The position numbers were made by a program, and so were the translations under genes. Below, piece by piece: positions 17,432 through 27,246 of a stretch of DNA of 64,000 nt. The notes under the pieces are model-generated. The model searched no databases, was not told the origin of the DNA, and worked only from the letters and a program-made list of their open reading frames with translations. The stretch's first letter is position 1, and each line of letters starts with the position of its first letter. The stretch covers positions 1 through 64,000 of the forward strand of contig NZ_JSFH01000004.1 in NCBI RefSeq assembly GCF_000784835.1, read 5' to 3'. Source of the stretch: Thermotoga sp. Mc24. GTDB lineage: Bacteria; Thermotogota; Thermotogae; Thermotogales; Thermotogaceae.

Positions 17432-18277
17432 TTGAGAAGATCCCTTGAAATGGGAAAGTGTGTTGTTCTGGAAGTGTTAACACCGAGAGGCACAAACCTG
17501 AGCAAGTTCATGGAATTCGCTGAAGAAGCCTGGGAGACAGGCATCGACGCGTTCACGGTAACCGATATGCCAATGGGGAGAGTGAGAATGGCTCCCTGGG
17601 CTGTTTCTCACCTTCTTGTGGAAAGCGGAAAAGAAGTTCTCATGCACTTCACGAAGAACACAAGGAATATGATAAGGATACAATCTGATCTTTTGGGTTG
17701 TCATGCCCTCGGAGTGAAGAATCTGCTCCTCCTGTCCGGAGACAACCCTTCACACGGTGATTACCCCGACACGACTTCCGTTAACGATATAGATATTTTA
17801 GACCTCATAAGACTCACAAAGCTCATGAACGAAGGAACAGATCTTGCCGGAAACAAGATCTATGGAAAAACCGATTTCTTCGTTGGTGGAGCACTGAATC
17901 CCCTCAGCGATGAGGATATGAAAAGGGCTAAACAGAAGGTCGAAGCCGGCGTTGATTTTCTCGTCACTCAGCCGCTTTTCAACAGCGAGGTAGCGAAAAA
18001 GATCAAGGAAGAACTGAGCACGAAAATCCTCGCTTCGATAGTTTTCTTTGAAAATGAAAAACAGATGAGCTACTTCTCGAACGTTCCCGGAATAGAAATA
18101 CCAGATGAGATAGTGAATTCCGCGGAGAAAGGTGATGATTACTTGAAAGAAAAAAGCTTTGAAAGTGTGCTCAGATTCGTTGAAGAGACAAAAGATGTAC
18201 TGGATGGTTTCTACATAGTGGCCATCGTGAAAGATCTCGAAAAGATCAGGAAGGTGGTAGAAATTGCCAAAAGTTGA
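17432..18277 (+). CDS. metF: Methylenetetrahydrofolate reductase family protein
   Basis: A 281-residue TIM-barrel protein of the MetF family, which reduces 5,10-methylene-THF to 5-methyl-THF, the methyl donor for MetH two genes downstream. Visible features are VLEVLTPRGTNLSKF near the N-terminus (the region of the catalytic Glu), LLLLSGDNPSHGDY around residue 95-110 (flavin contact in the family) and DFLVTQPLFNSEVAKK around residue 178. The start is TTG 17432, six bases after a GGAGGTAG site. It overlaps the next gene by 14 bases. It is shorter than E. coli MetF by about 15 residues. The electron donor is not evident. Confidence 0.85.
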   Translation: MRRSLEMGKCVVLEVLTPRGTNLSKFMEFAEEAWETGIDAFTVTDMPMGRVRMAPWAVSHLLVESGKEVLMHFTKNTRNMIRIQSDLLGCHALGVKNLLLLSGDNPSHGDYPDTTSVNDIDILDLIRLTKLMNEGTDLAGNKIYGKTDFFVGGALNPLSDEDMKRAKQKVEAGVDFLVTQPLFNSEVAKKIKEELSTKILASIVFFENEKQMSYFSNVPGIEIPDEIVNSAEKGDDYLKEKSFESVLRFVEETKDVLDGFYIVAIVKDLEKIRKVVEIAKS

Positions 18278-18875
18278 AATAGACCCCAGCGAGATAAAGA
18301 TTCCAGACAACGTTTTGAAGGCAAAGCTCGGTTTCGGAAGAGCGGAGGATATACCCAAAGAATTCAGGAGAACAGTGGAAAGGGCATACGAAGAGTTACT
18401 CAATGTAGCGAGACCCGTGGTTCTGTGGCGAGATTTTGATGTGGACAACCCCCTCTCTTTCGATAGCATGAAACTCACGGGTGAACTCGCAGAGAAACAC
18501 CTTTCTGGAAGTAAAATCATCACGGTTTTTCTTGCAACACTTGGAAAGAGGGTAGACGAAAAGATAGAGGAGTACTTTAGAAACGGGGAGGATCTTCTTG
18601 CATTTTTCATCGATGGAATTGCTTCAGAGATGGTGGAGTACGCTTTGAGAAAAGTAGACGCAGAACTCAGAATGGAAAGATTCAACCTGGAGGGAAGTTT
18701 CAGAATTTCACCTGGTTACGGTGATCTTCCACTTTCCTTGAACAAGAAGATCGTCGAAATTTTCAAAGATGAAGTGGACGTCAATGTGATAGAAGACTCC
18801 TATGTGCTCGTTCCCAGAAAAACCATCACAGCGTTCGTGGGCTGGAGGGAAAAGAAGAATGAGAAACAGACATGA
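18264..18875 (+). CDS. Stand-alone MetH activation-domain protein
   Basis: This 203-residue protein resembles the C-terminal S-adenosylmethionine-binding reactivation domain of cobalamin-dependent methionine synthase, here made as a separate polypeptide. The signature is the C-terminal FRISPGYGDLPLSLNKKIVEIF, comparable to the RxxPGYxxxP motif that binds SAM in E. coli MetH. The start TTG 18264 lies inside the end of the preceding gene, and its own end overlaps metH by 17 bases, so the three are translationally coupled. It matches the position of TM0269. It probably helps reductively remethylate oxidised cobalamin on the MetH protein. Confidence 0.88.
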   Translation: MPKVEIDPSEIKIPDNVLKAKLGFGRAEDIPKEFRRTVERAYEELLNVARPVVLWRDFDVDNPLSFDSMKLTGELAEKHLSGSKIITVFLATLGKRVDEKIEEYFRNGEDLLAFFIDGIASEMVEYALRKVDAELRMERFNLEGSFRISPGYGDLPLSLNKKIVEIFKDEVDVNVIEDSYVLVPRKTITAFVGWREKKNEKQT

Positions 18876-21168
18876 GGTTTCAAAATTGCTTTCAGAAAGA
18901 GTGTTGCTCCTGGATGGAGCTTACGGGACAGAGTTCATGAAGTACGGATACGATGATCTTCCCGAAGAGCTGAATATAAAAGCACCCGATGTGGTGCTGA
19001 AGGTTCATAGAAGTTACATAGAGAGTGGCTCGGATGTCATTCTGACGAACACGTTCGGTGCCACAAGGATGAAACTGAGAAAACATGGACTGGCGGACAA
19101 ACTGGATCCTATTGTGAGAAACGCTGTGAGAATCGCAAGAAGAGCAGCTGGAGAGAAGCTTGTTTTTGGAGATATCGGCCCAACAGGAGAGCTTCCGTAT
19201 CCACTCGGAAACACTTTGTTCGAAGAGTTCTACGAGAACTTCAGAGAAACCGTGAAGATAATGGTCGAAGAAGGTGTCGATGGAATCATCTTTGAGACGT
19301 TCTCGGACGTTCTCGAACTGAAAGCCGCTGTACTCGCAGCGAGGGAAGTCTCCCGCGATGTTTTCCTGATTGCCCACATGACATTCGACGAGAAGGGAAG
19401 AAGTCTCACAGGGACAGATCCCGCGAACTTCACCATCACGTTCGATGAACTGGATGTCGATGCCCTCGGTATAAATTGTTCACTCGGACCCGAAGAGATC
19501 CTCCCCATTTTTCAGGAACTGTCTCAGTACACAGACAAGTTCCTCGTAGTGGAACCTAATGCGGGAAAGCCCATCGTGGAGAACGGGAAAACCGTGTATC
19601 CTTTGAAACCACACGACTTTGCCGTTCACATAGATTCCTACTACGAACTCGGTGTGAATATATTCGGAGGTTGCTGCGGGACCACCCCTGAGCACGTGAA
19701 GCTCTTCAGAAAAGTTCTCGGAAACAGAAAACCTCTTCAAAAAAGAAAGAAAAAGAGAATATTCGCTGTCTCTTCCCCTTCAAAACTCGTGACGTTCGAC
19801 CATTTTGTTGTCATAGGAGAGAGGATAAACCCTGCAGGTAGAAAGAAGCTCTGGGCAGAGATGCAGAAAGGAAACGAAGAGATCGTGATCAACGAAGCGA
19901 AAACACAGGTGGAAAAAGGTGCGGAAGTACTCGATGTGAACTTCGGCATAGAATCTCAGATATACATACGATACGTGGAAAAAATCGTTCAAACACTTCC
20001 GTATGTTTCAAACGTTCCTCTTTCCTTGGACATCCAGAGCGTAGACCTCGCAGAGAAAGCACTCAGGGTCTACCCGGGAAGGCCTCTTTTCAACTCGTCC
20101 AAGGTAGATGAAGAAGATCTCGAAAGAAAAATAGGCCTGTTGAAGAAGTACGGAGGCACACTCATCGTACTTTTGATGGGAAAAGACGTTCCAAAAAGCT
20201 TCGAAGAGAGAAAAGGATACTTCGAAAAGGCCTTGAAAATCTTAGAGAAACACGACTTCTTAGATAGGGTGATTTTCGATCCAGGAGTTCTGCCTCTCGG
20301 CGCAGAAGGGAAACCGGTGGAAGTGCTGAAGACCATAGAATTCATCTCAAGCAGAGGTTTCAACACAACAGTGGGCCTTTCCAACCTGTCTTTCGGCCTT
20401 CCTGACAGAAGTTATTACAACACCGCTTTCCTCGTTCTTGGAGTATCTAAAGGTTTGAGTTCTGCCATCATGAATCCTTTCGACGAAACACTGATGAAGA
20501 CTCTGAACAGTGCACTTGTGGTACTCGAAAAGAAGGAACTTCCCAGAGCTGAAGTGAAGGAAGAAAAACTGGTTGAAGTTATACTCTCCGGAAACCAGTC
20601 GGAACTCGAGAAGCTCGTGGAGGATTTTCTGAAGAAAAAAGATCCTCTCTCCATCATAGAAGAACACCTGAGGCCAGCGATGGAACGTATTGGAGAACTC
20701 TACGATAAAGGAAAGATCTTTCTGCCGCAACTCATCCTCGCTGCTCAAACGGTGAAACCCGTGTTCGACAAACTGACATCGATGCTTCCATCAGACAGTC
20801 AGGGAGAAACATTCGTCATTGCAACAGTCAAGGGTGACGTGCACGACATAGGAAAAAACATAGTGGCATCTGTGATCAGAAGCAGCGGGTACCGCGTGGT
20901 GGACCTTGGAAAGGACGTGGATACATCGAAAATAGTGGAAGCCGTGGAAAGAGAAAGACCCGTTGCACTCGGTCTGTCTGCAATGATGACAACCACTGTC
21001 AGCAGAATAAAGGAAGTTGTGGAAAAGCTCAAAGAAAAGAACCTGAAAATCCCTGTCATAGCGGGTGGCGCTTCCCTGAACGAAAAACTCGCAAAGGAGT
21101 TAGGAGCGGACTACTACGCAAAGAACGCTTCCGAAGCGGTAAAAATACTGAAATCTCTCGGGAGATGA
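18859..21168 (+). CDS. metH: Cobalamin-dependent methionine synthase lacking the activation domain
   Basis: Transfers methyl from 5-methyl-THF to homocysteine through cobalamin. The 769-residue protein contains, in order, a homocysteine-binding barrel (zinc ligands Cys207, Cys272 and Cys273 in GINCSLG and GGCCGTTPEH), a folate-binding barrel beginning VIGERINPAGRKKLW, a helical cap, and a B12-binding Rossmann domain with the axial-His motif DVHDIGKN. The usual C-terminal SAM reactivation domain is missing and is supplied by the gene just upstream. The ATG at 18859 is preferred; an in-frame upstream ATG gives an unrelated extension inside the previous gene. It ends 4 bases before mnmE. Confidence 0.95.
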   Translation: MRNRHEVSKLLSERVLLLDGAYGTEFMKYGYDDLPEELNIKAPDVVLKVHRSYIESGSDVILTNTFGATRMKLRKHGLADKLDPIVRNAVRIARRAAGEKLVFGDIGPTGELPYPLGNTLFEEFYENFRETVKIMVEEGVDGIIFETFSDVLELKAAVLAAREVSRDVFLIAHMTFDEKGRSLTGTDPANFTITFDELDVDALGINCSLGPEEILPIFQELSQYTDKFLVVEPNAGKPIVENGKTVYPLKPHDFAVHIDSYYELGVNIFGGCCGTTPEHVKLFRKVLGNRKPLQKRKKKRIFAVSSPSKLVTFDHFVVIGERINPAGRKKLWAEMQKGNEEIVINEAKTQVEKGAEVLDVNFGIESQIYIRYVEKIVQTLPYVSNVPLSLDIQSVDLAEKALRVYPGRPLFNSSKVDEEDLERKIGLLKKYGGTLIVLLMGKDVPKSFEERKGYFEKALKILEKHDFLDRVIFDPGVLPLGAEGKPVEVLKTIEFISSRGFNTTVGLSNLSFGLPDRSYYNTAFLVLGVSKGLSSAIMNPFDETLMKTLNSALVVLEKKELPRAEVKEEKLVEVILSGNQSELEKLVEDFLKKKDPLSIIEEHLRPAMERIGELYDKGKIFLPQLILAAQTVKPVFDKLTSMLPSDSQGETFVIATVKGDVHDIGKNIVASVIRSSGYRVVDLGKDVDTSKIVEAVERERPVALGLSAMMTTTVSRIKEVVEKLKEKNLKIPVIAGGASLNEKLAKELGADYYAKNASEAVKILKSLGR

Positions 21169-21172
21169 GAGT

Positions 21173-22525
21173 GTGGACACCATTGTCGCTGTAGCCACTC
21201 CCCACGGAAAAGGGGCAATCGCGATTCTCAGGTTGAGCGGTCCAGATAGCTGGAAGGTCGTTCAGAAACACCTTCGAACACGATCGAAAATCATTCCACG
21301 AAGGGCAATCCACGGATGGATCCATGAAAACGGAGAGGATGTGGATGAGGTAGTAGTCATTTTCTATAAATCACCGAAGAGCTACACAGGAGAGGACATG
21401 GTAGAGGTGATGTGTCACGGTGGACCGCTCGTGGTAAAGAAGATGTTGGATCTCTTCTTAAGATCTGGCACACGAATGGCCGAACCCGGCGAATTCACAA
21501 AACGGGCTTTCTTAAATGGAAAAATGGATCTCACTTCGGCGGAGGCTGTAAGAGACCTCATAGAAGCGAAAAGTGAAACCGGTTTGAAACTCTCCTTGAG
21601 AAATCTCAAGGGAGGATTGAGGGGTTTCATTGAGAATCTAAGAAGAGACCTCATAGAAATTCTTGCTGAGATACGGGTAGAACTGGATTATCCAGATGAA
21701 ATAGAGACGGACACGGGCGGAGTGGTGACCAAACTGGAGCAAATAAAAGAAGAACTCACAGAAGAACTGAGAAAAGCAGATGCGGGTATTCTTCTCAACA
21801 GAGGGCTCAGGATGGTTATCGTGGGAAAGCCCAACGTGGGGAAATCCACTCTTCTGAATAGACTTTTGAACGAGGACAGGGCTATCGTCACAGATATACC
21901 CGGAACAACGAGGGATGTTATCAGCGAAGAAATCGTCATAAAAGGAATACTTTTCAGGATAGTCGACACAGCGGGTGTGAGATCGGAAACAAACGATCTG
22001 GTCGAGAGACTGGGAATAGAGAGGACTCTTCAGGAGGTAGAGAAAGCCGACATAGTACTGTTTGTGCTCGACGCATCTTCACCTCTCGATGAAGAAGACA
22101 GAAAAATCCTTGAAAGGATAAAGAACAAACGCTATCTTGTGGTGATAAACAAAGTGGATGTGGTGGAGAAGATAAACGAGGAGGAGATAAAGAACAAACT
22201 CGGAACAGACAGACACATGGTGAAGATATCTGCCCTGAAAGGAGAAGGACTCGAAAAACTGGAGGAAGCCATCTACAGAGAAACTCAGGAGATCTTTGAA
22301 AGAGGTTCTGATTCTCTCATCACAAACCTTCGACAGAAGCAGTTGCTTGAAAACGTTAAAGCACACTTAGAGGACGCCATAAGATCTTTGAAGGAAGGAA
22401 TGCCAGTTGATATGGCTTCTATAGATCTGGAGAGAGCCCTCAATCTTCTCGATGAAGTGACGGGAAGGAGCTTCAGAGAAGACCTGCTGGATACCATATT
22501 CTCCAACTTCTGTGTTGGAAAATAA
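21173..22525 (+). CDS. mnmE: tRNA modification GTPase MnmE
   Basis: With MnmG it installs the 5-aminomethyl/carboxymethylaminomethyl group on wobble uridine 34 of tRNAs. The 450-residue protein has an N-terminal folate-binding domain (TIVAVATPHGKGAIAILRLSG), a helical region, and an inserted G domain with GKPNVGKSTLLNRL, DIPGTTRD, DTAG and NKVD. The C-terminal catalytic motif is FCVGK, a variant of F-C-I/V-G-K. The GTG start at 21173 lies four bases after the metH stop. Its partner mnmG is in this window at 25356-27245 on the other strand. Confidence 0.97.
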   Translation: MDTIVAVATPHGKGAIAILRLSGPDSWKVVQKHLRTRSKIIPRRAIHGWIHENGEDVDEVVVIFYKSPKSYTGEDMVEVMCHGGPLVVKKMLDLFLRSGTRMAEPGEFTKRAFLNGKMDLTSAEAVRDLIEAKSETGLKLSLRNLKGGLRGFIENLRRDLIEILAEIRVELDYPDEIETDTGGVVTKLEQIKEELTEELRKADAGILLNRGLRMVIVGKPNVGKSTLLNRLLNEDRAIVTDIPGTTRDVISEEIVIKGILFRIVDTAGVRSETNDLVERLGIERTLQEVEKADIVLFVLDASSPLDEEDRKILERIKNKRYLVVINKVDVVEKINEEEIKNKLGTDRHMVKISALKGEGLEKLEEAIYRETQEIFERGSDSLITNLRQKQLLENVKAHLEDAIRSLKEGMPVDMASIDLERALNLLDEVTGRSFREDLLDTIFSNFCVGK

Positions 22526-22528
22526 ATG

Positions 22529-22552
22529 AGGGGAAGGGTTTCCCCTTCCCCT
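22529..22552. terminator. Terminator between convergent mnmE and hup
   Basis: A GC-rich stem (GGGGAAGGG, TTT loop, CCCCTTCCCC) fills the 28 bases between the two convergent stop codons. There is no long U run on either side, but the location and stability fit a shared stop signal. Confidence 0.65.
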
Positions 22553-22553
22553 A

Positions 22554-22826
22554 TCACTTGACCTTCTCTTTGAGAGCTTTTCCAGGTTTGAACTTCGGAA
22601 CCTTTCTCTCGGGAATGGTGATGGGTTTTCTTGTCTGAGGATTCACGCCTTTTCTTGCGGCGGCTTTTCTCACTTCGAAGCTTCCGAATCCAACGATCTG
22701 AACCTTTTCACCCTTCGCGAGAGCTTCTGTGATCGTTTCGAGGATGGTGTCGAGAATCACTCTTACATCCTTCTTCTTCGCACCTGCTTTCTTCGCCACT
22801 CTGTCGATGAGTTCCTTTTTGTTCAT
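22554..22826 (-). CDS. hup: DNA-binding protein HU
   Basis: A 90-residue histone-like protein of the HU/IHF family. It starts MNKKELIDRVAKKAGAKKKDV, has the GFGSFEVRKAAARKG turn, and carries the DNA-bending beta arm NPQTRKPITIPERKVPKFKPG, which includes the RxNP-type tip region. The length is exactly that of typical HU. It has its own promoter (22876-22905), a GGAGG site before ATG 22824-22826 and a terminator, so it is a single-gene transcript. Confidence 0.97.
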   Translation of the reverse strand: MNKKELIDRVAKKAGAKKKDVRVILDTILETITEALAKGEKVQIVGFGSFEVRKAAARKGVNPQTRKPITIPERKVPKFKPGKALKEKVK

Positions 22827-22875
22827 GAAACCCCCTCCTTTCTAGGGTTGTAAAGCGTTCTTCTCACTGCTTGTA

Positions 22876-22905
22876 AATATACCATTTTACAGCGGGGTGT
22901 TGCAA
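22876..22905 (-). promoter_or_regulatory. hup promoter
   Basis: On the minus strand a -35 TTGCAA (22900-22905) is followed by an 18-base spacer and a -10 TATATT (22876-22881). It lies about 50 bases before the hup start. The remaining gap up to 23006 shows no other clear feature. Confidence 0.6.
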
Positions 22906-23006
22906 GTCCCTTTAGAAAAGCACTTCGAAGTCTGGAAGTTCTAAAACACCCATAAAAAGCGGAATTTCGAAAAATAGGACAAAATTTAGAATCAGTTACA
23001 GAAAAT

Positions 23007-24680
23007 TTACAAAGCATCCAGGACTCTTCGTGCTATTTCACTACTACCAACAATCCTTGCTATTTCCTCCAGGGAGGCAGAACGAATATTCTCCAGAGAA
23101 CCAAAGTGTTCGATGAGCTTTTTCTTTCTGATGGGACCTATCCCAGGCACACTATCAAGGACGGACTTGAGTGTTTCTTTCTCTCTTCGTTTTCTGTGGT
23201 AACTCACAGCGAATCTGTGCGTTTCATCTCTTATCTGAACAAGGAGCCTCAAAACTGGGTGATCGTGTGGAAGGTGTATTTCTCTGTTTTCAAAGACAAC
23301 GGTCTCTTCTTTCTTCGCGAGGCCAACGACAGGGCAGTCCTTTCCTGTTTCCTTCAACGCTTCGATAGCGGCGTTTACTTGACCTATTCCACCATCCACG
23401 AACAGAAGATTTGGAAGAGGGTGTTTCGAATATCTTCTTTTCACGACCGTTCTTATCGATTCGTAATCATCGGGATGATCCTGTTCAATCTTGTAACGTC
23501 TGTAATCGCTCTTTTTGGGAAATCCATCCTCGAACACCACCAGAGAAGCCACGGTGTGTTTTCCCTGAAGATGAGAAACATCGATCCCTTCTATCCTGTA
23601 CGGGAAATCTTTCAAATTCAGAAGCTTCATCAATTCTTCGAGCGCTTCCTTCTTCAGCCCTCTCATTTTCAACTCGTTTTCCAGGTTCTTCTTTGCTTTC
23701 TCGAGAAGATCCGCTTCTGTGGTGGAACGTGGTGGACCCACATACTCAAAACCGAGAGAAGAGTAATCCATTTCGTCCAGATTACTCTCCAGAATGAGAT
23801 TTTTCGGTATATCACCTCTTCCGGATACGTAGTATTCTCTGATGAAATCTTCCACACTTCCCCCTTCCATTTCAAAGGAGATCTTTCCTACGAGATAACC
23901 ATTTCTGACCCTCAAAACGACGAACAGGTCGTGTGCGTGGACCAAAACGTCACAGTTGATGTTTTCTTCAAAAACCACACCCTGAGATTCCAGAACATTC
24001 GACAGATTCAAAAGAAGATCCCTGTACTTTGCAGCGTTCTCGAAATCGAGCATTTTACTGTGAGTCTCCATCTTTTCTTTCAAATAATCGAAGACTTCTC
24101 CCATGTTCCCAGAGAGAAACTCTTTCAGCCTTCTTATCGCCTCTTCATGCGATTCTACGTTTCCAATGCACGGACCGGTACACCTGCCAAGATGGTAAAG
24201 GAAACAGGGCCTCTTTATCCTTCTCAAATCGGATTTGCAAGTTCTGAAGCCCATTATCTTCTGAAGGATTTCCAGTAGATTTTTTACGAATTGAACGCTG
24301 GTGTAGGGGCCAAAGTACGTTCCCTCCTTTGATCTTCTCTTCACGATTTCAACGTACGGTATCTCATCATCGGATATCCTGATGTAAGGATAGAAATCCG
24401 TGTCTTTGAGACGAACGTTGTACTTCGGCCTGTACTTTTTTATGAGATTTGCCTCGAGTATGAACGCTTCCCTTTCGTTCATCACAACGATCGTTTCCAG
24501 TTCGTCCGCTTCTTCGATGATTCTGAACACTTTCTCCGTCTGGGGATTGAGGTAACTCCTCAATCTGTTGGACAATATCTTTGCTTTTCCTATGTAGATG
24601 GGAACACCTTTGTCCTTGAAGATGTAAACACCAGGCTCTTCAGGAGCGAGGAGTATTTTCTTTCTTATTCTCTCCTTCAA
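23007..24680 (-). CDS. uvrC: UvrABC excinuclease subunit C
   Basis: Makes both incisions in nucleotide excision repair. The 557-residue protein has an N-terminal GIY-YIG nuclease (PGVYIFKDKGVPIYIGKAKILSNRLRSYL), a Cys-rich segment (CKSDLRRIKRPCFLYHLGRCTGPC) resembling an Fe-S-binding region, and a UVR motif (SKMLDFENAAKYRD). The C-terminal RNase H-like nuclease has IEGIDVSHLQG and LLFVDGGIGQVNAA. A helix-hairpin-helix follows (SVPGIGPIRKKKLIEHFGS). The start is TTG 24678-24680, inside the 3' end of the pseudouridine synthase gene, which indicates coupling. Confidence 0.96.
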   Translation of the reverse strand: MKERIRKKILLAPEEPGVYIFKDKGVPIYIGKAKILSNRLRSYLNPQTEKVFRIIEEADELETIVVMNEREAFILEANLIKKYRPKYNVRLKDTDFYPYIRISDDEIPYVEIVKRRSKEGTYFGPYTSVQFVKNLLEILQKIMGFRTCKSDLRRIKRPCFLYHLGRCTGPCIGNVESHEEAIRRLKEFLSGNMGEVFDYLKEKMETHSKMLDFENAAKYRDLLLNLSNVLESQGVVFEENINCDVLVHAHDLFVVLRVRNGYLVGKISFEMEGGSVEDFIREYYVSGRGDIPKNLILESNLDEMDYSSLGFEYVGPPRSTTEADLLEKAKKNLENELKMRGLKKEALEELMKLLNLKDFPYRIEGIDVSHLQGKHTVASLVVFEDGFPKKSDYRRYKIEQDHPDDYESIRTVVKRRYSKHPLPNLLFVDGGIGQVNAAIEALKETGKDCPVVGLAKKEETVVFENREIHLPHDHPVLRLLVQIRDETHRFAVSYHRKRREKETLKSVLDSVPGIGPIRKKKLIEHFGSLENIRSASLEEIARIVGSSEIARRVLDAL

Positions 24681-25359
24681 AAACCTTCTTCACCTCCTCT
24701 TCACTCAAAAATCTGTACTCTCCGGGTTTCATATCATCGGGTAGAACGAGTTCACCGATTCTTGTTCTCTTCAAGTGCACTGTTCTTAGACCCACAGCAG
24801 CCGTCATCCGTTTGACCTGATGATACCTACCCTCCGTTATAACTATCTTCAACGTGTCGTTCGACAGTTTCTCCACACATTTCGCTTTCGCGAAAAAACC
24901 GTCCCTCAAAGTCACACCATTTTTCAACTTTTCTATCTTGTCTTCTGTGATTTCTCCTTCTACCTTCACGATGTACTCTTTTTCTACAGACCATTTCGGC
25001 GAAGTCACGCGATGAGCGAAATCACCATCGTTCGTTATTATCAGGAGACCTTCGGCGTCTTTGTCGAGTCTTCCAACGGGGAAGATTCCTTTCAATGGGG
25101 GAAGAAATTCCATGATGGTTTCCGAATGGGGATCTTTCGTGCTGGTCACGTATCCTGAAGGTTTGTGGAAGAGAATGTAAACCTTTCTGTGAAAGTTCAC
25201 CGTCTCACCATCGAGTACAACAACATCGTTCTCCGACACAGAATGACCAGGATCGAGCACCACTCTCCCGTTAACGGTCACCCTGCCCTGTTTTATCAGT
25301 TTTTTCACTTCTTTTCTTGTTCCCACACCACTGTTCGAAAGATACCTGTCCAGTCTCAT
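24640..25359 (-). CDS. RsuA/RluB-family rRNA pseudouridine synthase
   Basis: The 239-residue protein converts a uridine in rRNA to pseudouridine. It starts with an S4 RNA-binding domain ([31 protein letters not shown]). The catalytic domain carries the family motif [19 protein letters not shown] around residue 97, with the catalytic Asp of [17 protein letters not shown] near residue 178 is the second signature. Its stop overlaps uvrC by 41 bases, and its ATG overlaps the mnmG stop. The rRNA target (16S or 23S) cannot be told from sequence alone. Confidence 0.92.
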   Translation of the reverse strand: MRLDRYLSNSGVGTRKEVKKLIKQGRVTVNGRVVLDPGHSVSENDVVVLDGETVNFHRKVYILFHKPSGYVTSTKDPHSETIMEFLPPLKGIFPVGRLDKDAEGLLIITNDGDFAHRVTSPKWSVEKEYIVKVEGEITEDKIEKLKNGVTLRDGFFAKAKCVEKLSNDTLKIVITEGRYHQVKRMTAAVGLRTVHLKRTRIGELVLPDDMKPGEYRFLSEEEVKKVFEGENKKENTPRS

Positions 25360-27245
25360 TGTTTCTTCTTGTCCAGGTAGATTATGAGGTTCGAAATATC
25401 GGAAGGGTTTATTCCCGGGATTCTCATAGCCTGACCGATGGATCTTGGCCTGATCTTCTTCAATTTATCCTTCGCTTCTGTGGAGAGATTTGGAACCGCG
25501 TCGTAATCTAAATCGTACGGTACCTCGTAATTTTCATACTTTTCAAAGACAGCGACCTCTTCAAACATCTTCTGGATGTATCCCTCGTATTTCACGTTTA
25601 TTTCCACCTGCTCCACGACTTCTGGATCATCCATGGGGTTTGGATCCAGAAACTTCAGCGTACTGTAACTCAACTGAGGACGTTTCAAAAGATGATATAG
25701 AGAGACCGACTCTTTGAGAGGACTGGTTCCCAGAGAAGTTAAAAGATCGTTGATCCTGTCAGAAGGTTTCACAGCGACCTTCTTCAAACGTTCGATCTCT
25801 TCGTTTATTCTACGTTCAAGACTCAGTACCTTTTCGTAAAACCACTTGGGAATCAGTCCCACTCGATAACCGTACTTTGCCAGTCGCAGATGAGCGTTGT
25901 CGTGTCGGAGAAGGAGACGATACTCGGCCCTCGAAGTGAGAAGTCGATACGGTTCATCCACTCCCCTTGTTACCAGGTCGTCTATCAGAACACCAATGTA
26001 AGCCTCGGATCTCTTCAAAATGAGGGGAGACTCTCCACGGAGTTTGAGAGCAGCGTTTATACCGGCGATTATACCCTGCCCAGCCGCTTCCTCGTATCCG
26101 CTCGTCCCATTCACCTGACCTGCAAAATAGAGATTCTCCACAAGTTTTGATTCGAGTGTGGGATAGAGCTGTCTGGGATCTATATAGTCGTATTCTATCG
26201 CATAGGCAGGACGAGTGATGATAGCGTTTTCCAACCCTTTCACACTTCTTATCATCTTTATTTGTGCTTCATAGGGAAGACTCGTACTCAAACCGTTCAG
26301 GTAGTACTCTTCTGTGTCTCTTCCTTCCGGTTCCACAAAAACTTGGTGCGATTCTTTGTCTTTGAATTTGACGACCTTGTCCTCTATGGAAGGACAGTAC
26401 CTTGGTCCTACTCCTTCTATGAGTTTGACCGTTCCATACAGGGGCGAAAATTCCAGATACTGTCTTATTATGCTGTGGGTCTCCGGGTTCGTTCTGGTCA
26501 GCCAGCAGGGGTAATCCTTCGGAAGCACTCTCGGTTCGTCAAAGAAGGAAAAAGCAAGGGGTTCATCCGAAGTGTCTTGCCTTTCCATGACAGAAAAGTT
26601 TATAGAGCGTTTCAACACACGAGCCGGCGTTCCTGTCTTGAATCTACCAACCTCGAATCCCAGTTCTATGAGACTCTCCGTGAGTTTTGTCGCCGGAAAC
26701 TCTCCCATCCGACCTGCTGGAAACGTGGAACGACCGATGAATATCTTTCCTCTCAGAAAAGTCCCTGTTGTCACAATCACAGCCTTTCCCAGGTAGTCTA
26801 TCCCGTAATTGTCTACAACCCCTTTAACCTTTCCTTTCTCCGTCAGAATCTTTTCAACGATGCCATGCCTTAGTACTATGTTCGGATTCGTTTCCAGCTT
26901 TCTTTTCATCGTTCTGCTGTACAAGATCTTGTCTATCTGAGCCCTTAAAGCCCTCACAGCGGGTCCTTTACTCACGTTCAGCATTCGTATGTTTATCATC
27001 GTCTCGTCGGTGGTTTTGGCCATCTCTCCACCAAGAGCGTCTATTTCGCGAACCACAACACCCTTTGCCGGACCACCTATGGCGGGATTGCACGGGGCCC
27101 ATCCTACGGTGTCTGGATTAACCGCGAGAACAAGTACCCTGAAACCCATCCGCGCGGCCGCAAGAGCCGCCTCTATTCCTGCATGACCAGCTCCCACAAC
27201 GATCACATCGTAGACACGATCGTCCTCAGGTCTCAAATCAACCAC
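25356..27245 (-). CDS. mnmG: tRNA uridine 5-carboxymethylaminomethyl modification enzyme MnmG
   Basis: FAD-dependent partner of MnmE in wobble uridine modification. The 629-residue protein shows the Rossmann dinucleotide site [23 protein letters not shown], the first MnmG signature [11 protein letters not shown], and the second signature around [28 protein letters not shown] contains a conserved active-site Cys. The start is GTG 27243-27245, three bases after the dnaN stop (TGAGGTG). The C-terminal helical domain is intact ([15 protein letters not shown]). Confidence 0.97.
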   Translation of the reverse strand: MVDLRPEDDRVYDVIVVGAGHAGIEAALAAARMGFRVLVLAVNPDTVGWAPCNPAIGGPAKGVVVREIDALGGEMAKTTDETMINIRMLNVSKGPAVRALRAQIDKILYSRTMKRKLETNPNIVLRHGIVEKILTEKGKVKGVVDNYGIDYLGKAVIVTTGTFLRGKIFIGRSTFPAGRMGEFPATKLTESLIELGFEVGRFKTGTPARVLKRSINFSVMERQDTSDEPLAFSFFDEPRVLPKDYPCWLTRTNPETHSIIRQYLEFSPLYGTVKLIEGVGPRYCPSIEDKVVKFKDKESHQVFVEPEGRDTEEYYLNGLSTSLPYEAQIKMIRSVKGLENAIITRPAYAIEYDYIDPRQLYPTLESKLVENLYFAGQVNGTSGYEEAAGQGIIAGINAALKLRGESPLILKRSEAYIGVLIDDLVTRGVDEPYRLLTSRAEYRLLLRHDNAHLRLAKYGYRVGLIPKWFYEKVLSLERRINEEIERLKKVAVKPSDRINDLLTSLGTSPLKESVSLYHLLKRPQLSYSTLKFLDPNPMDDPEVVEQVEINVKYEGYIQKMFEEVAVFEKYENYEVPYDLDYDAVPNLSTEAKDKLKKIRPRSIGQAMRIPGINPSDISNLIIYLDKKKQ

Positions 27246-27246
27246 C

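Noticed and set aside
18802-18858. N-terminal extension of MetH from an upstream ATG
   Set aside because: These 19 residues are read from inside the activation-domain gene in another frame and do not resemble MetH; the ATG at 18859 gives the family N-terminus.
22823-23017. 64-residue minus-strand frame upstream of hup
   Set aside because: It covers the hup promoter and has no ribosome site or conserved sequence.
23106-24278. 390-residue open frame antisense to uvrC
   Set aside because: It is a shadow of uvrC, with no start signal and no recognisable motif.
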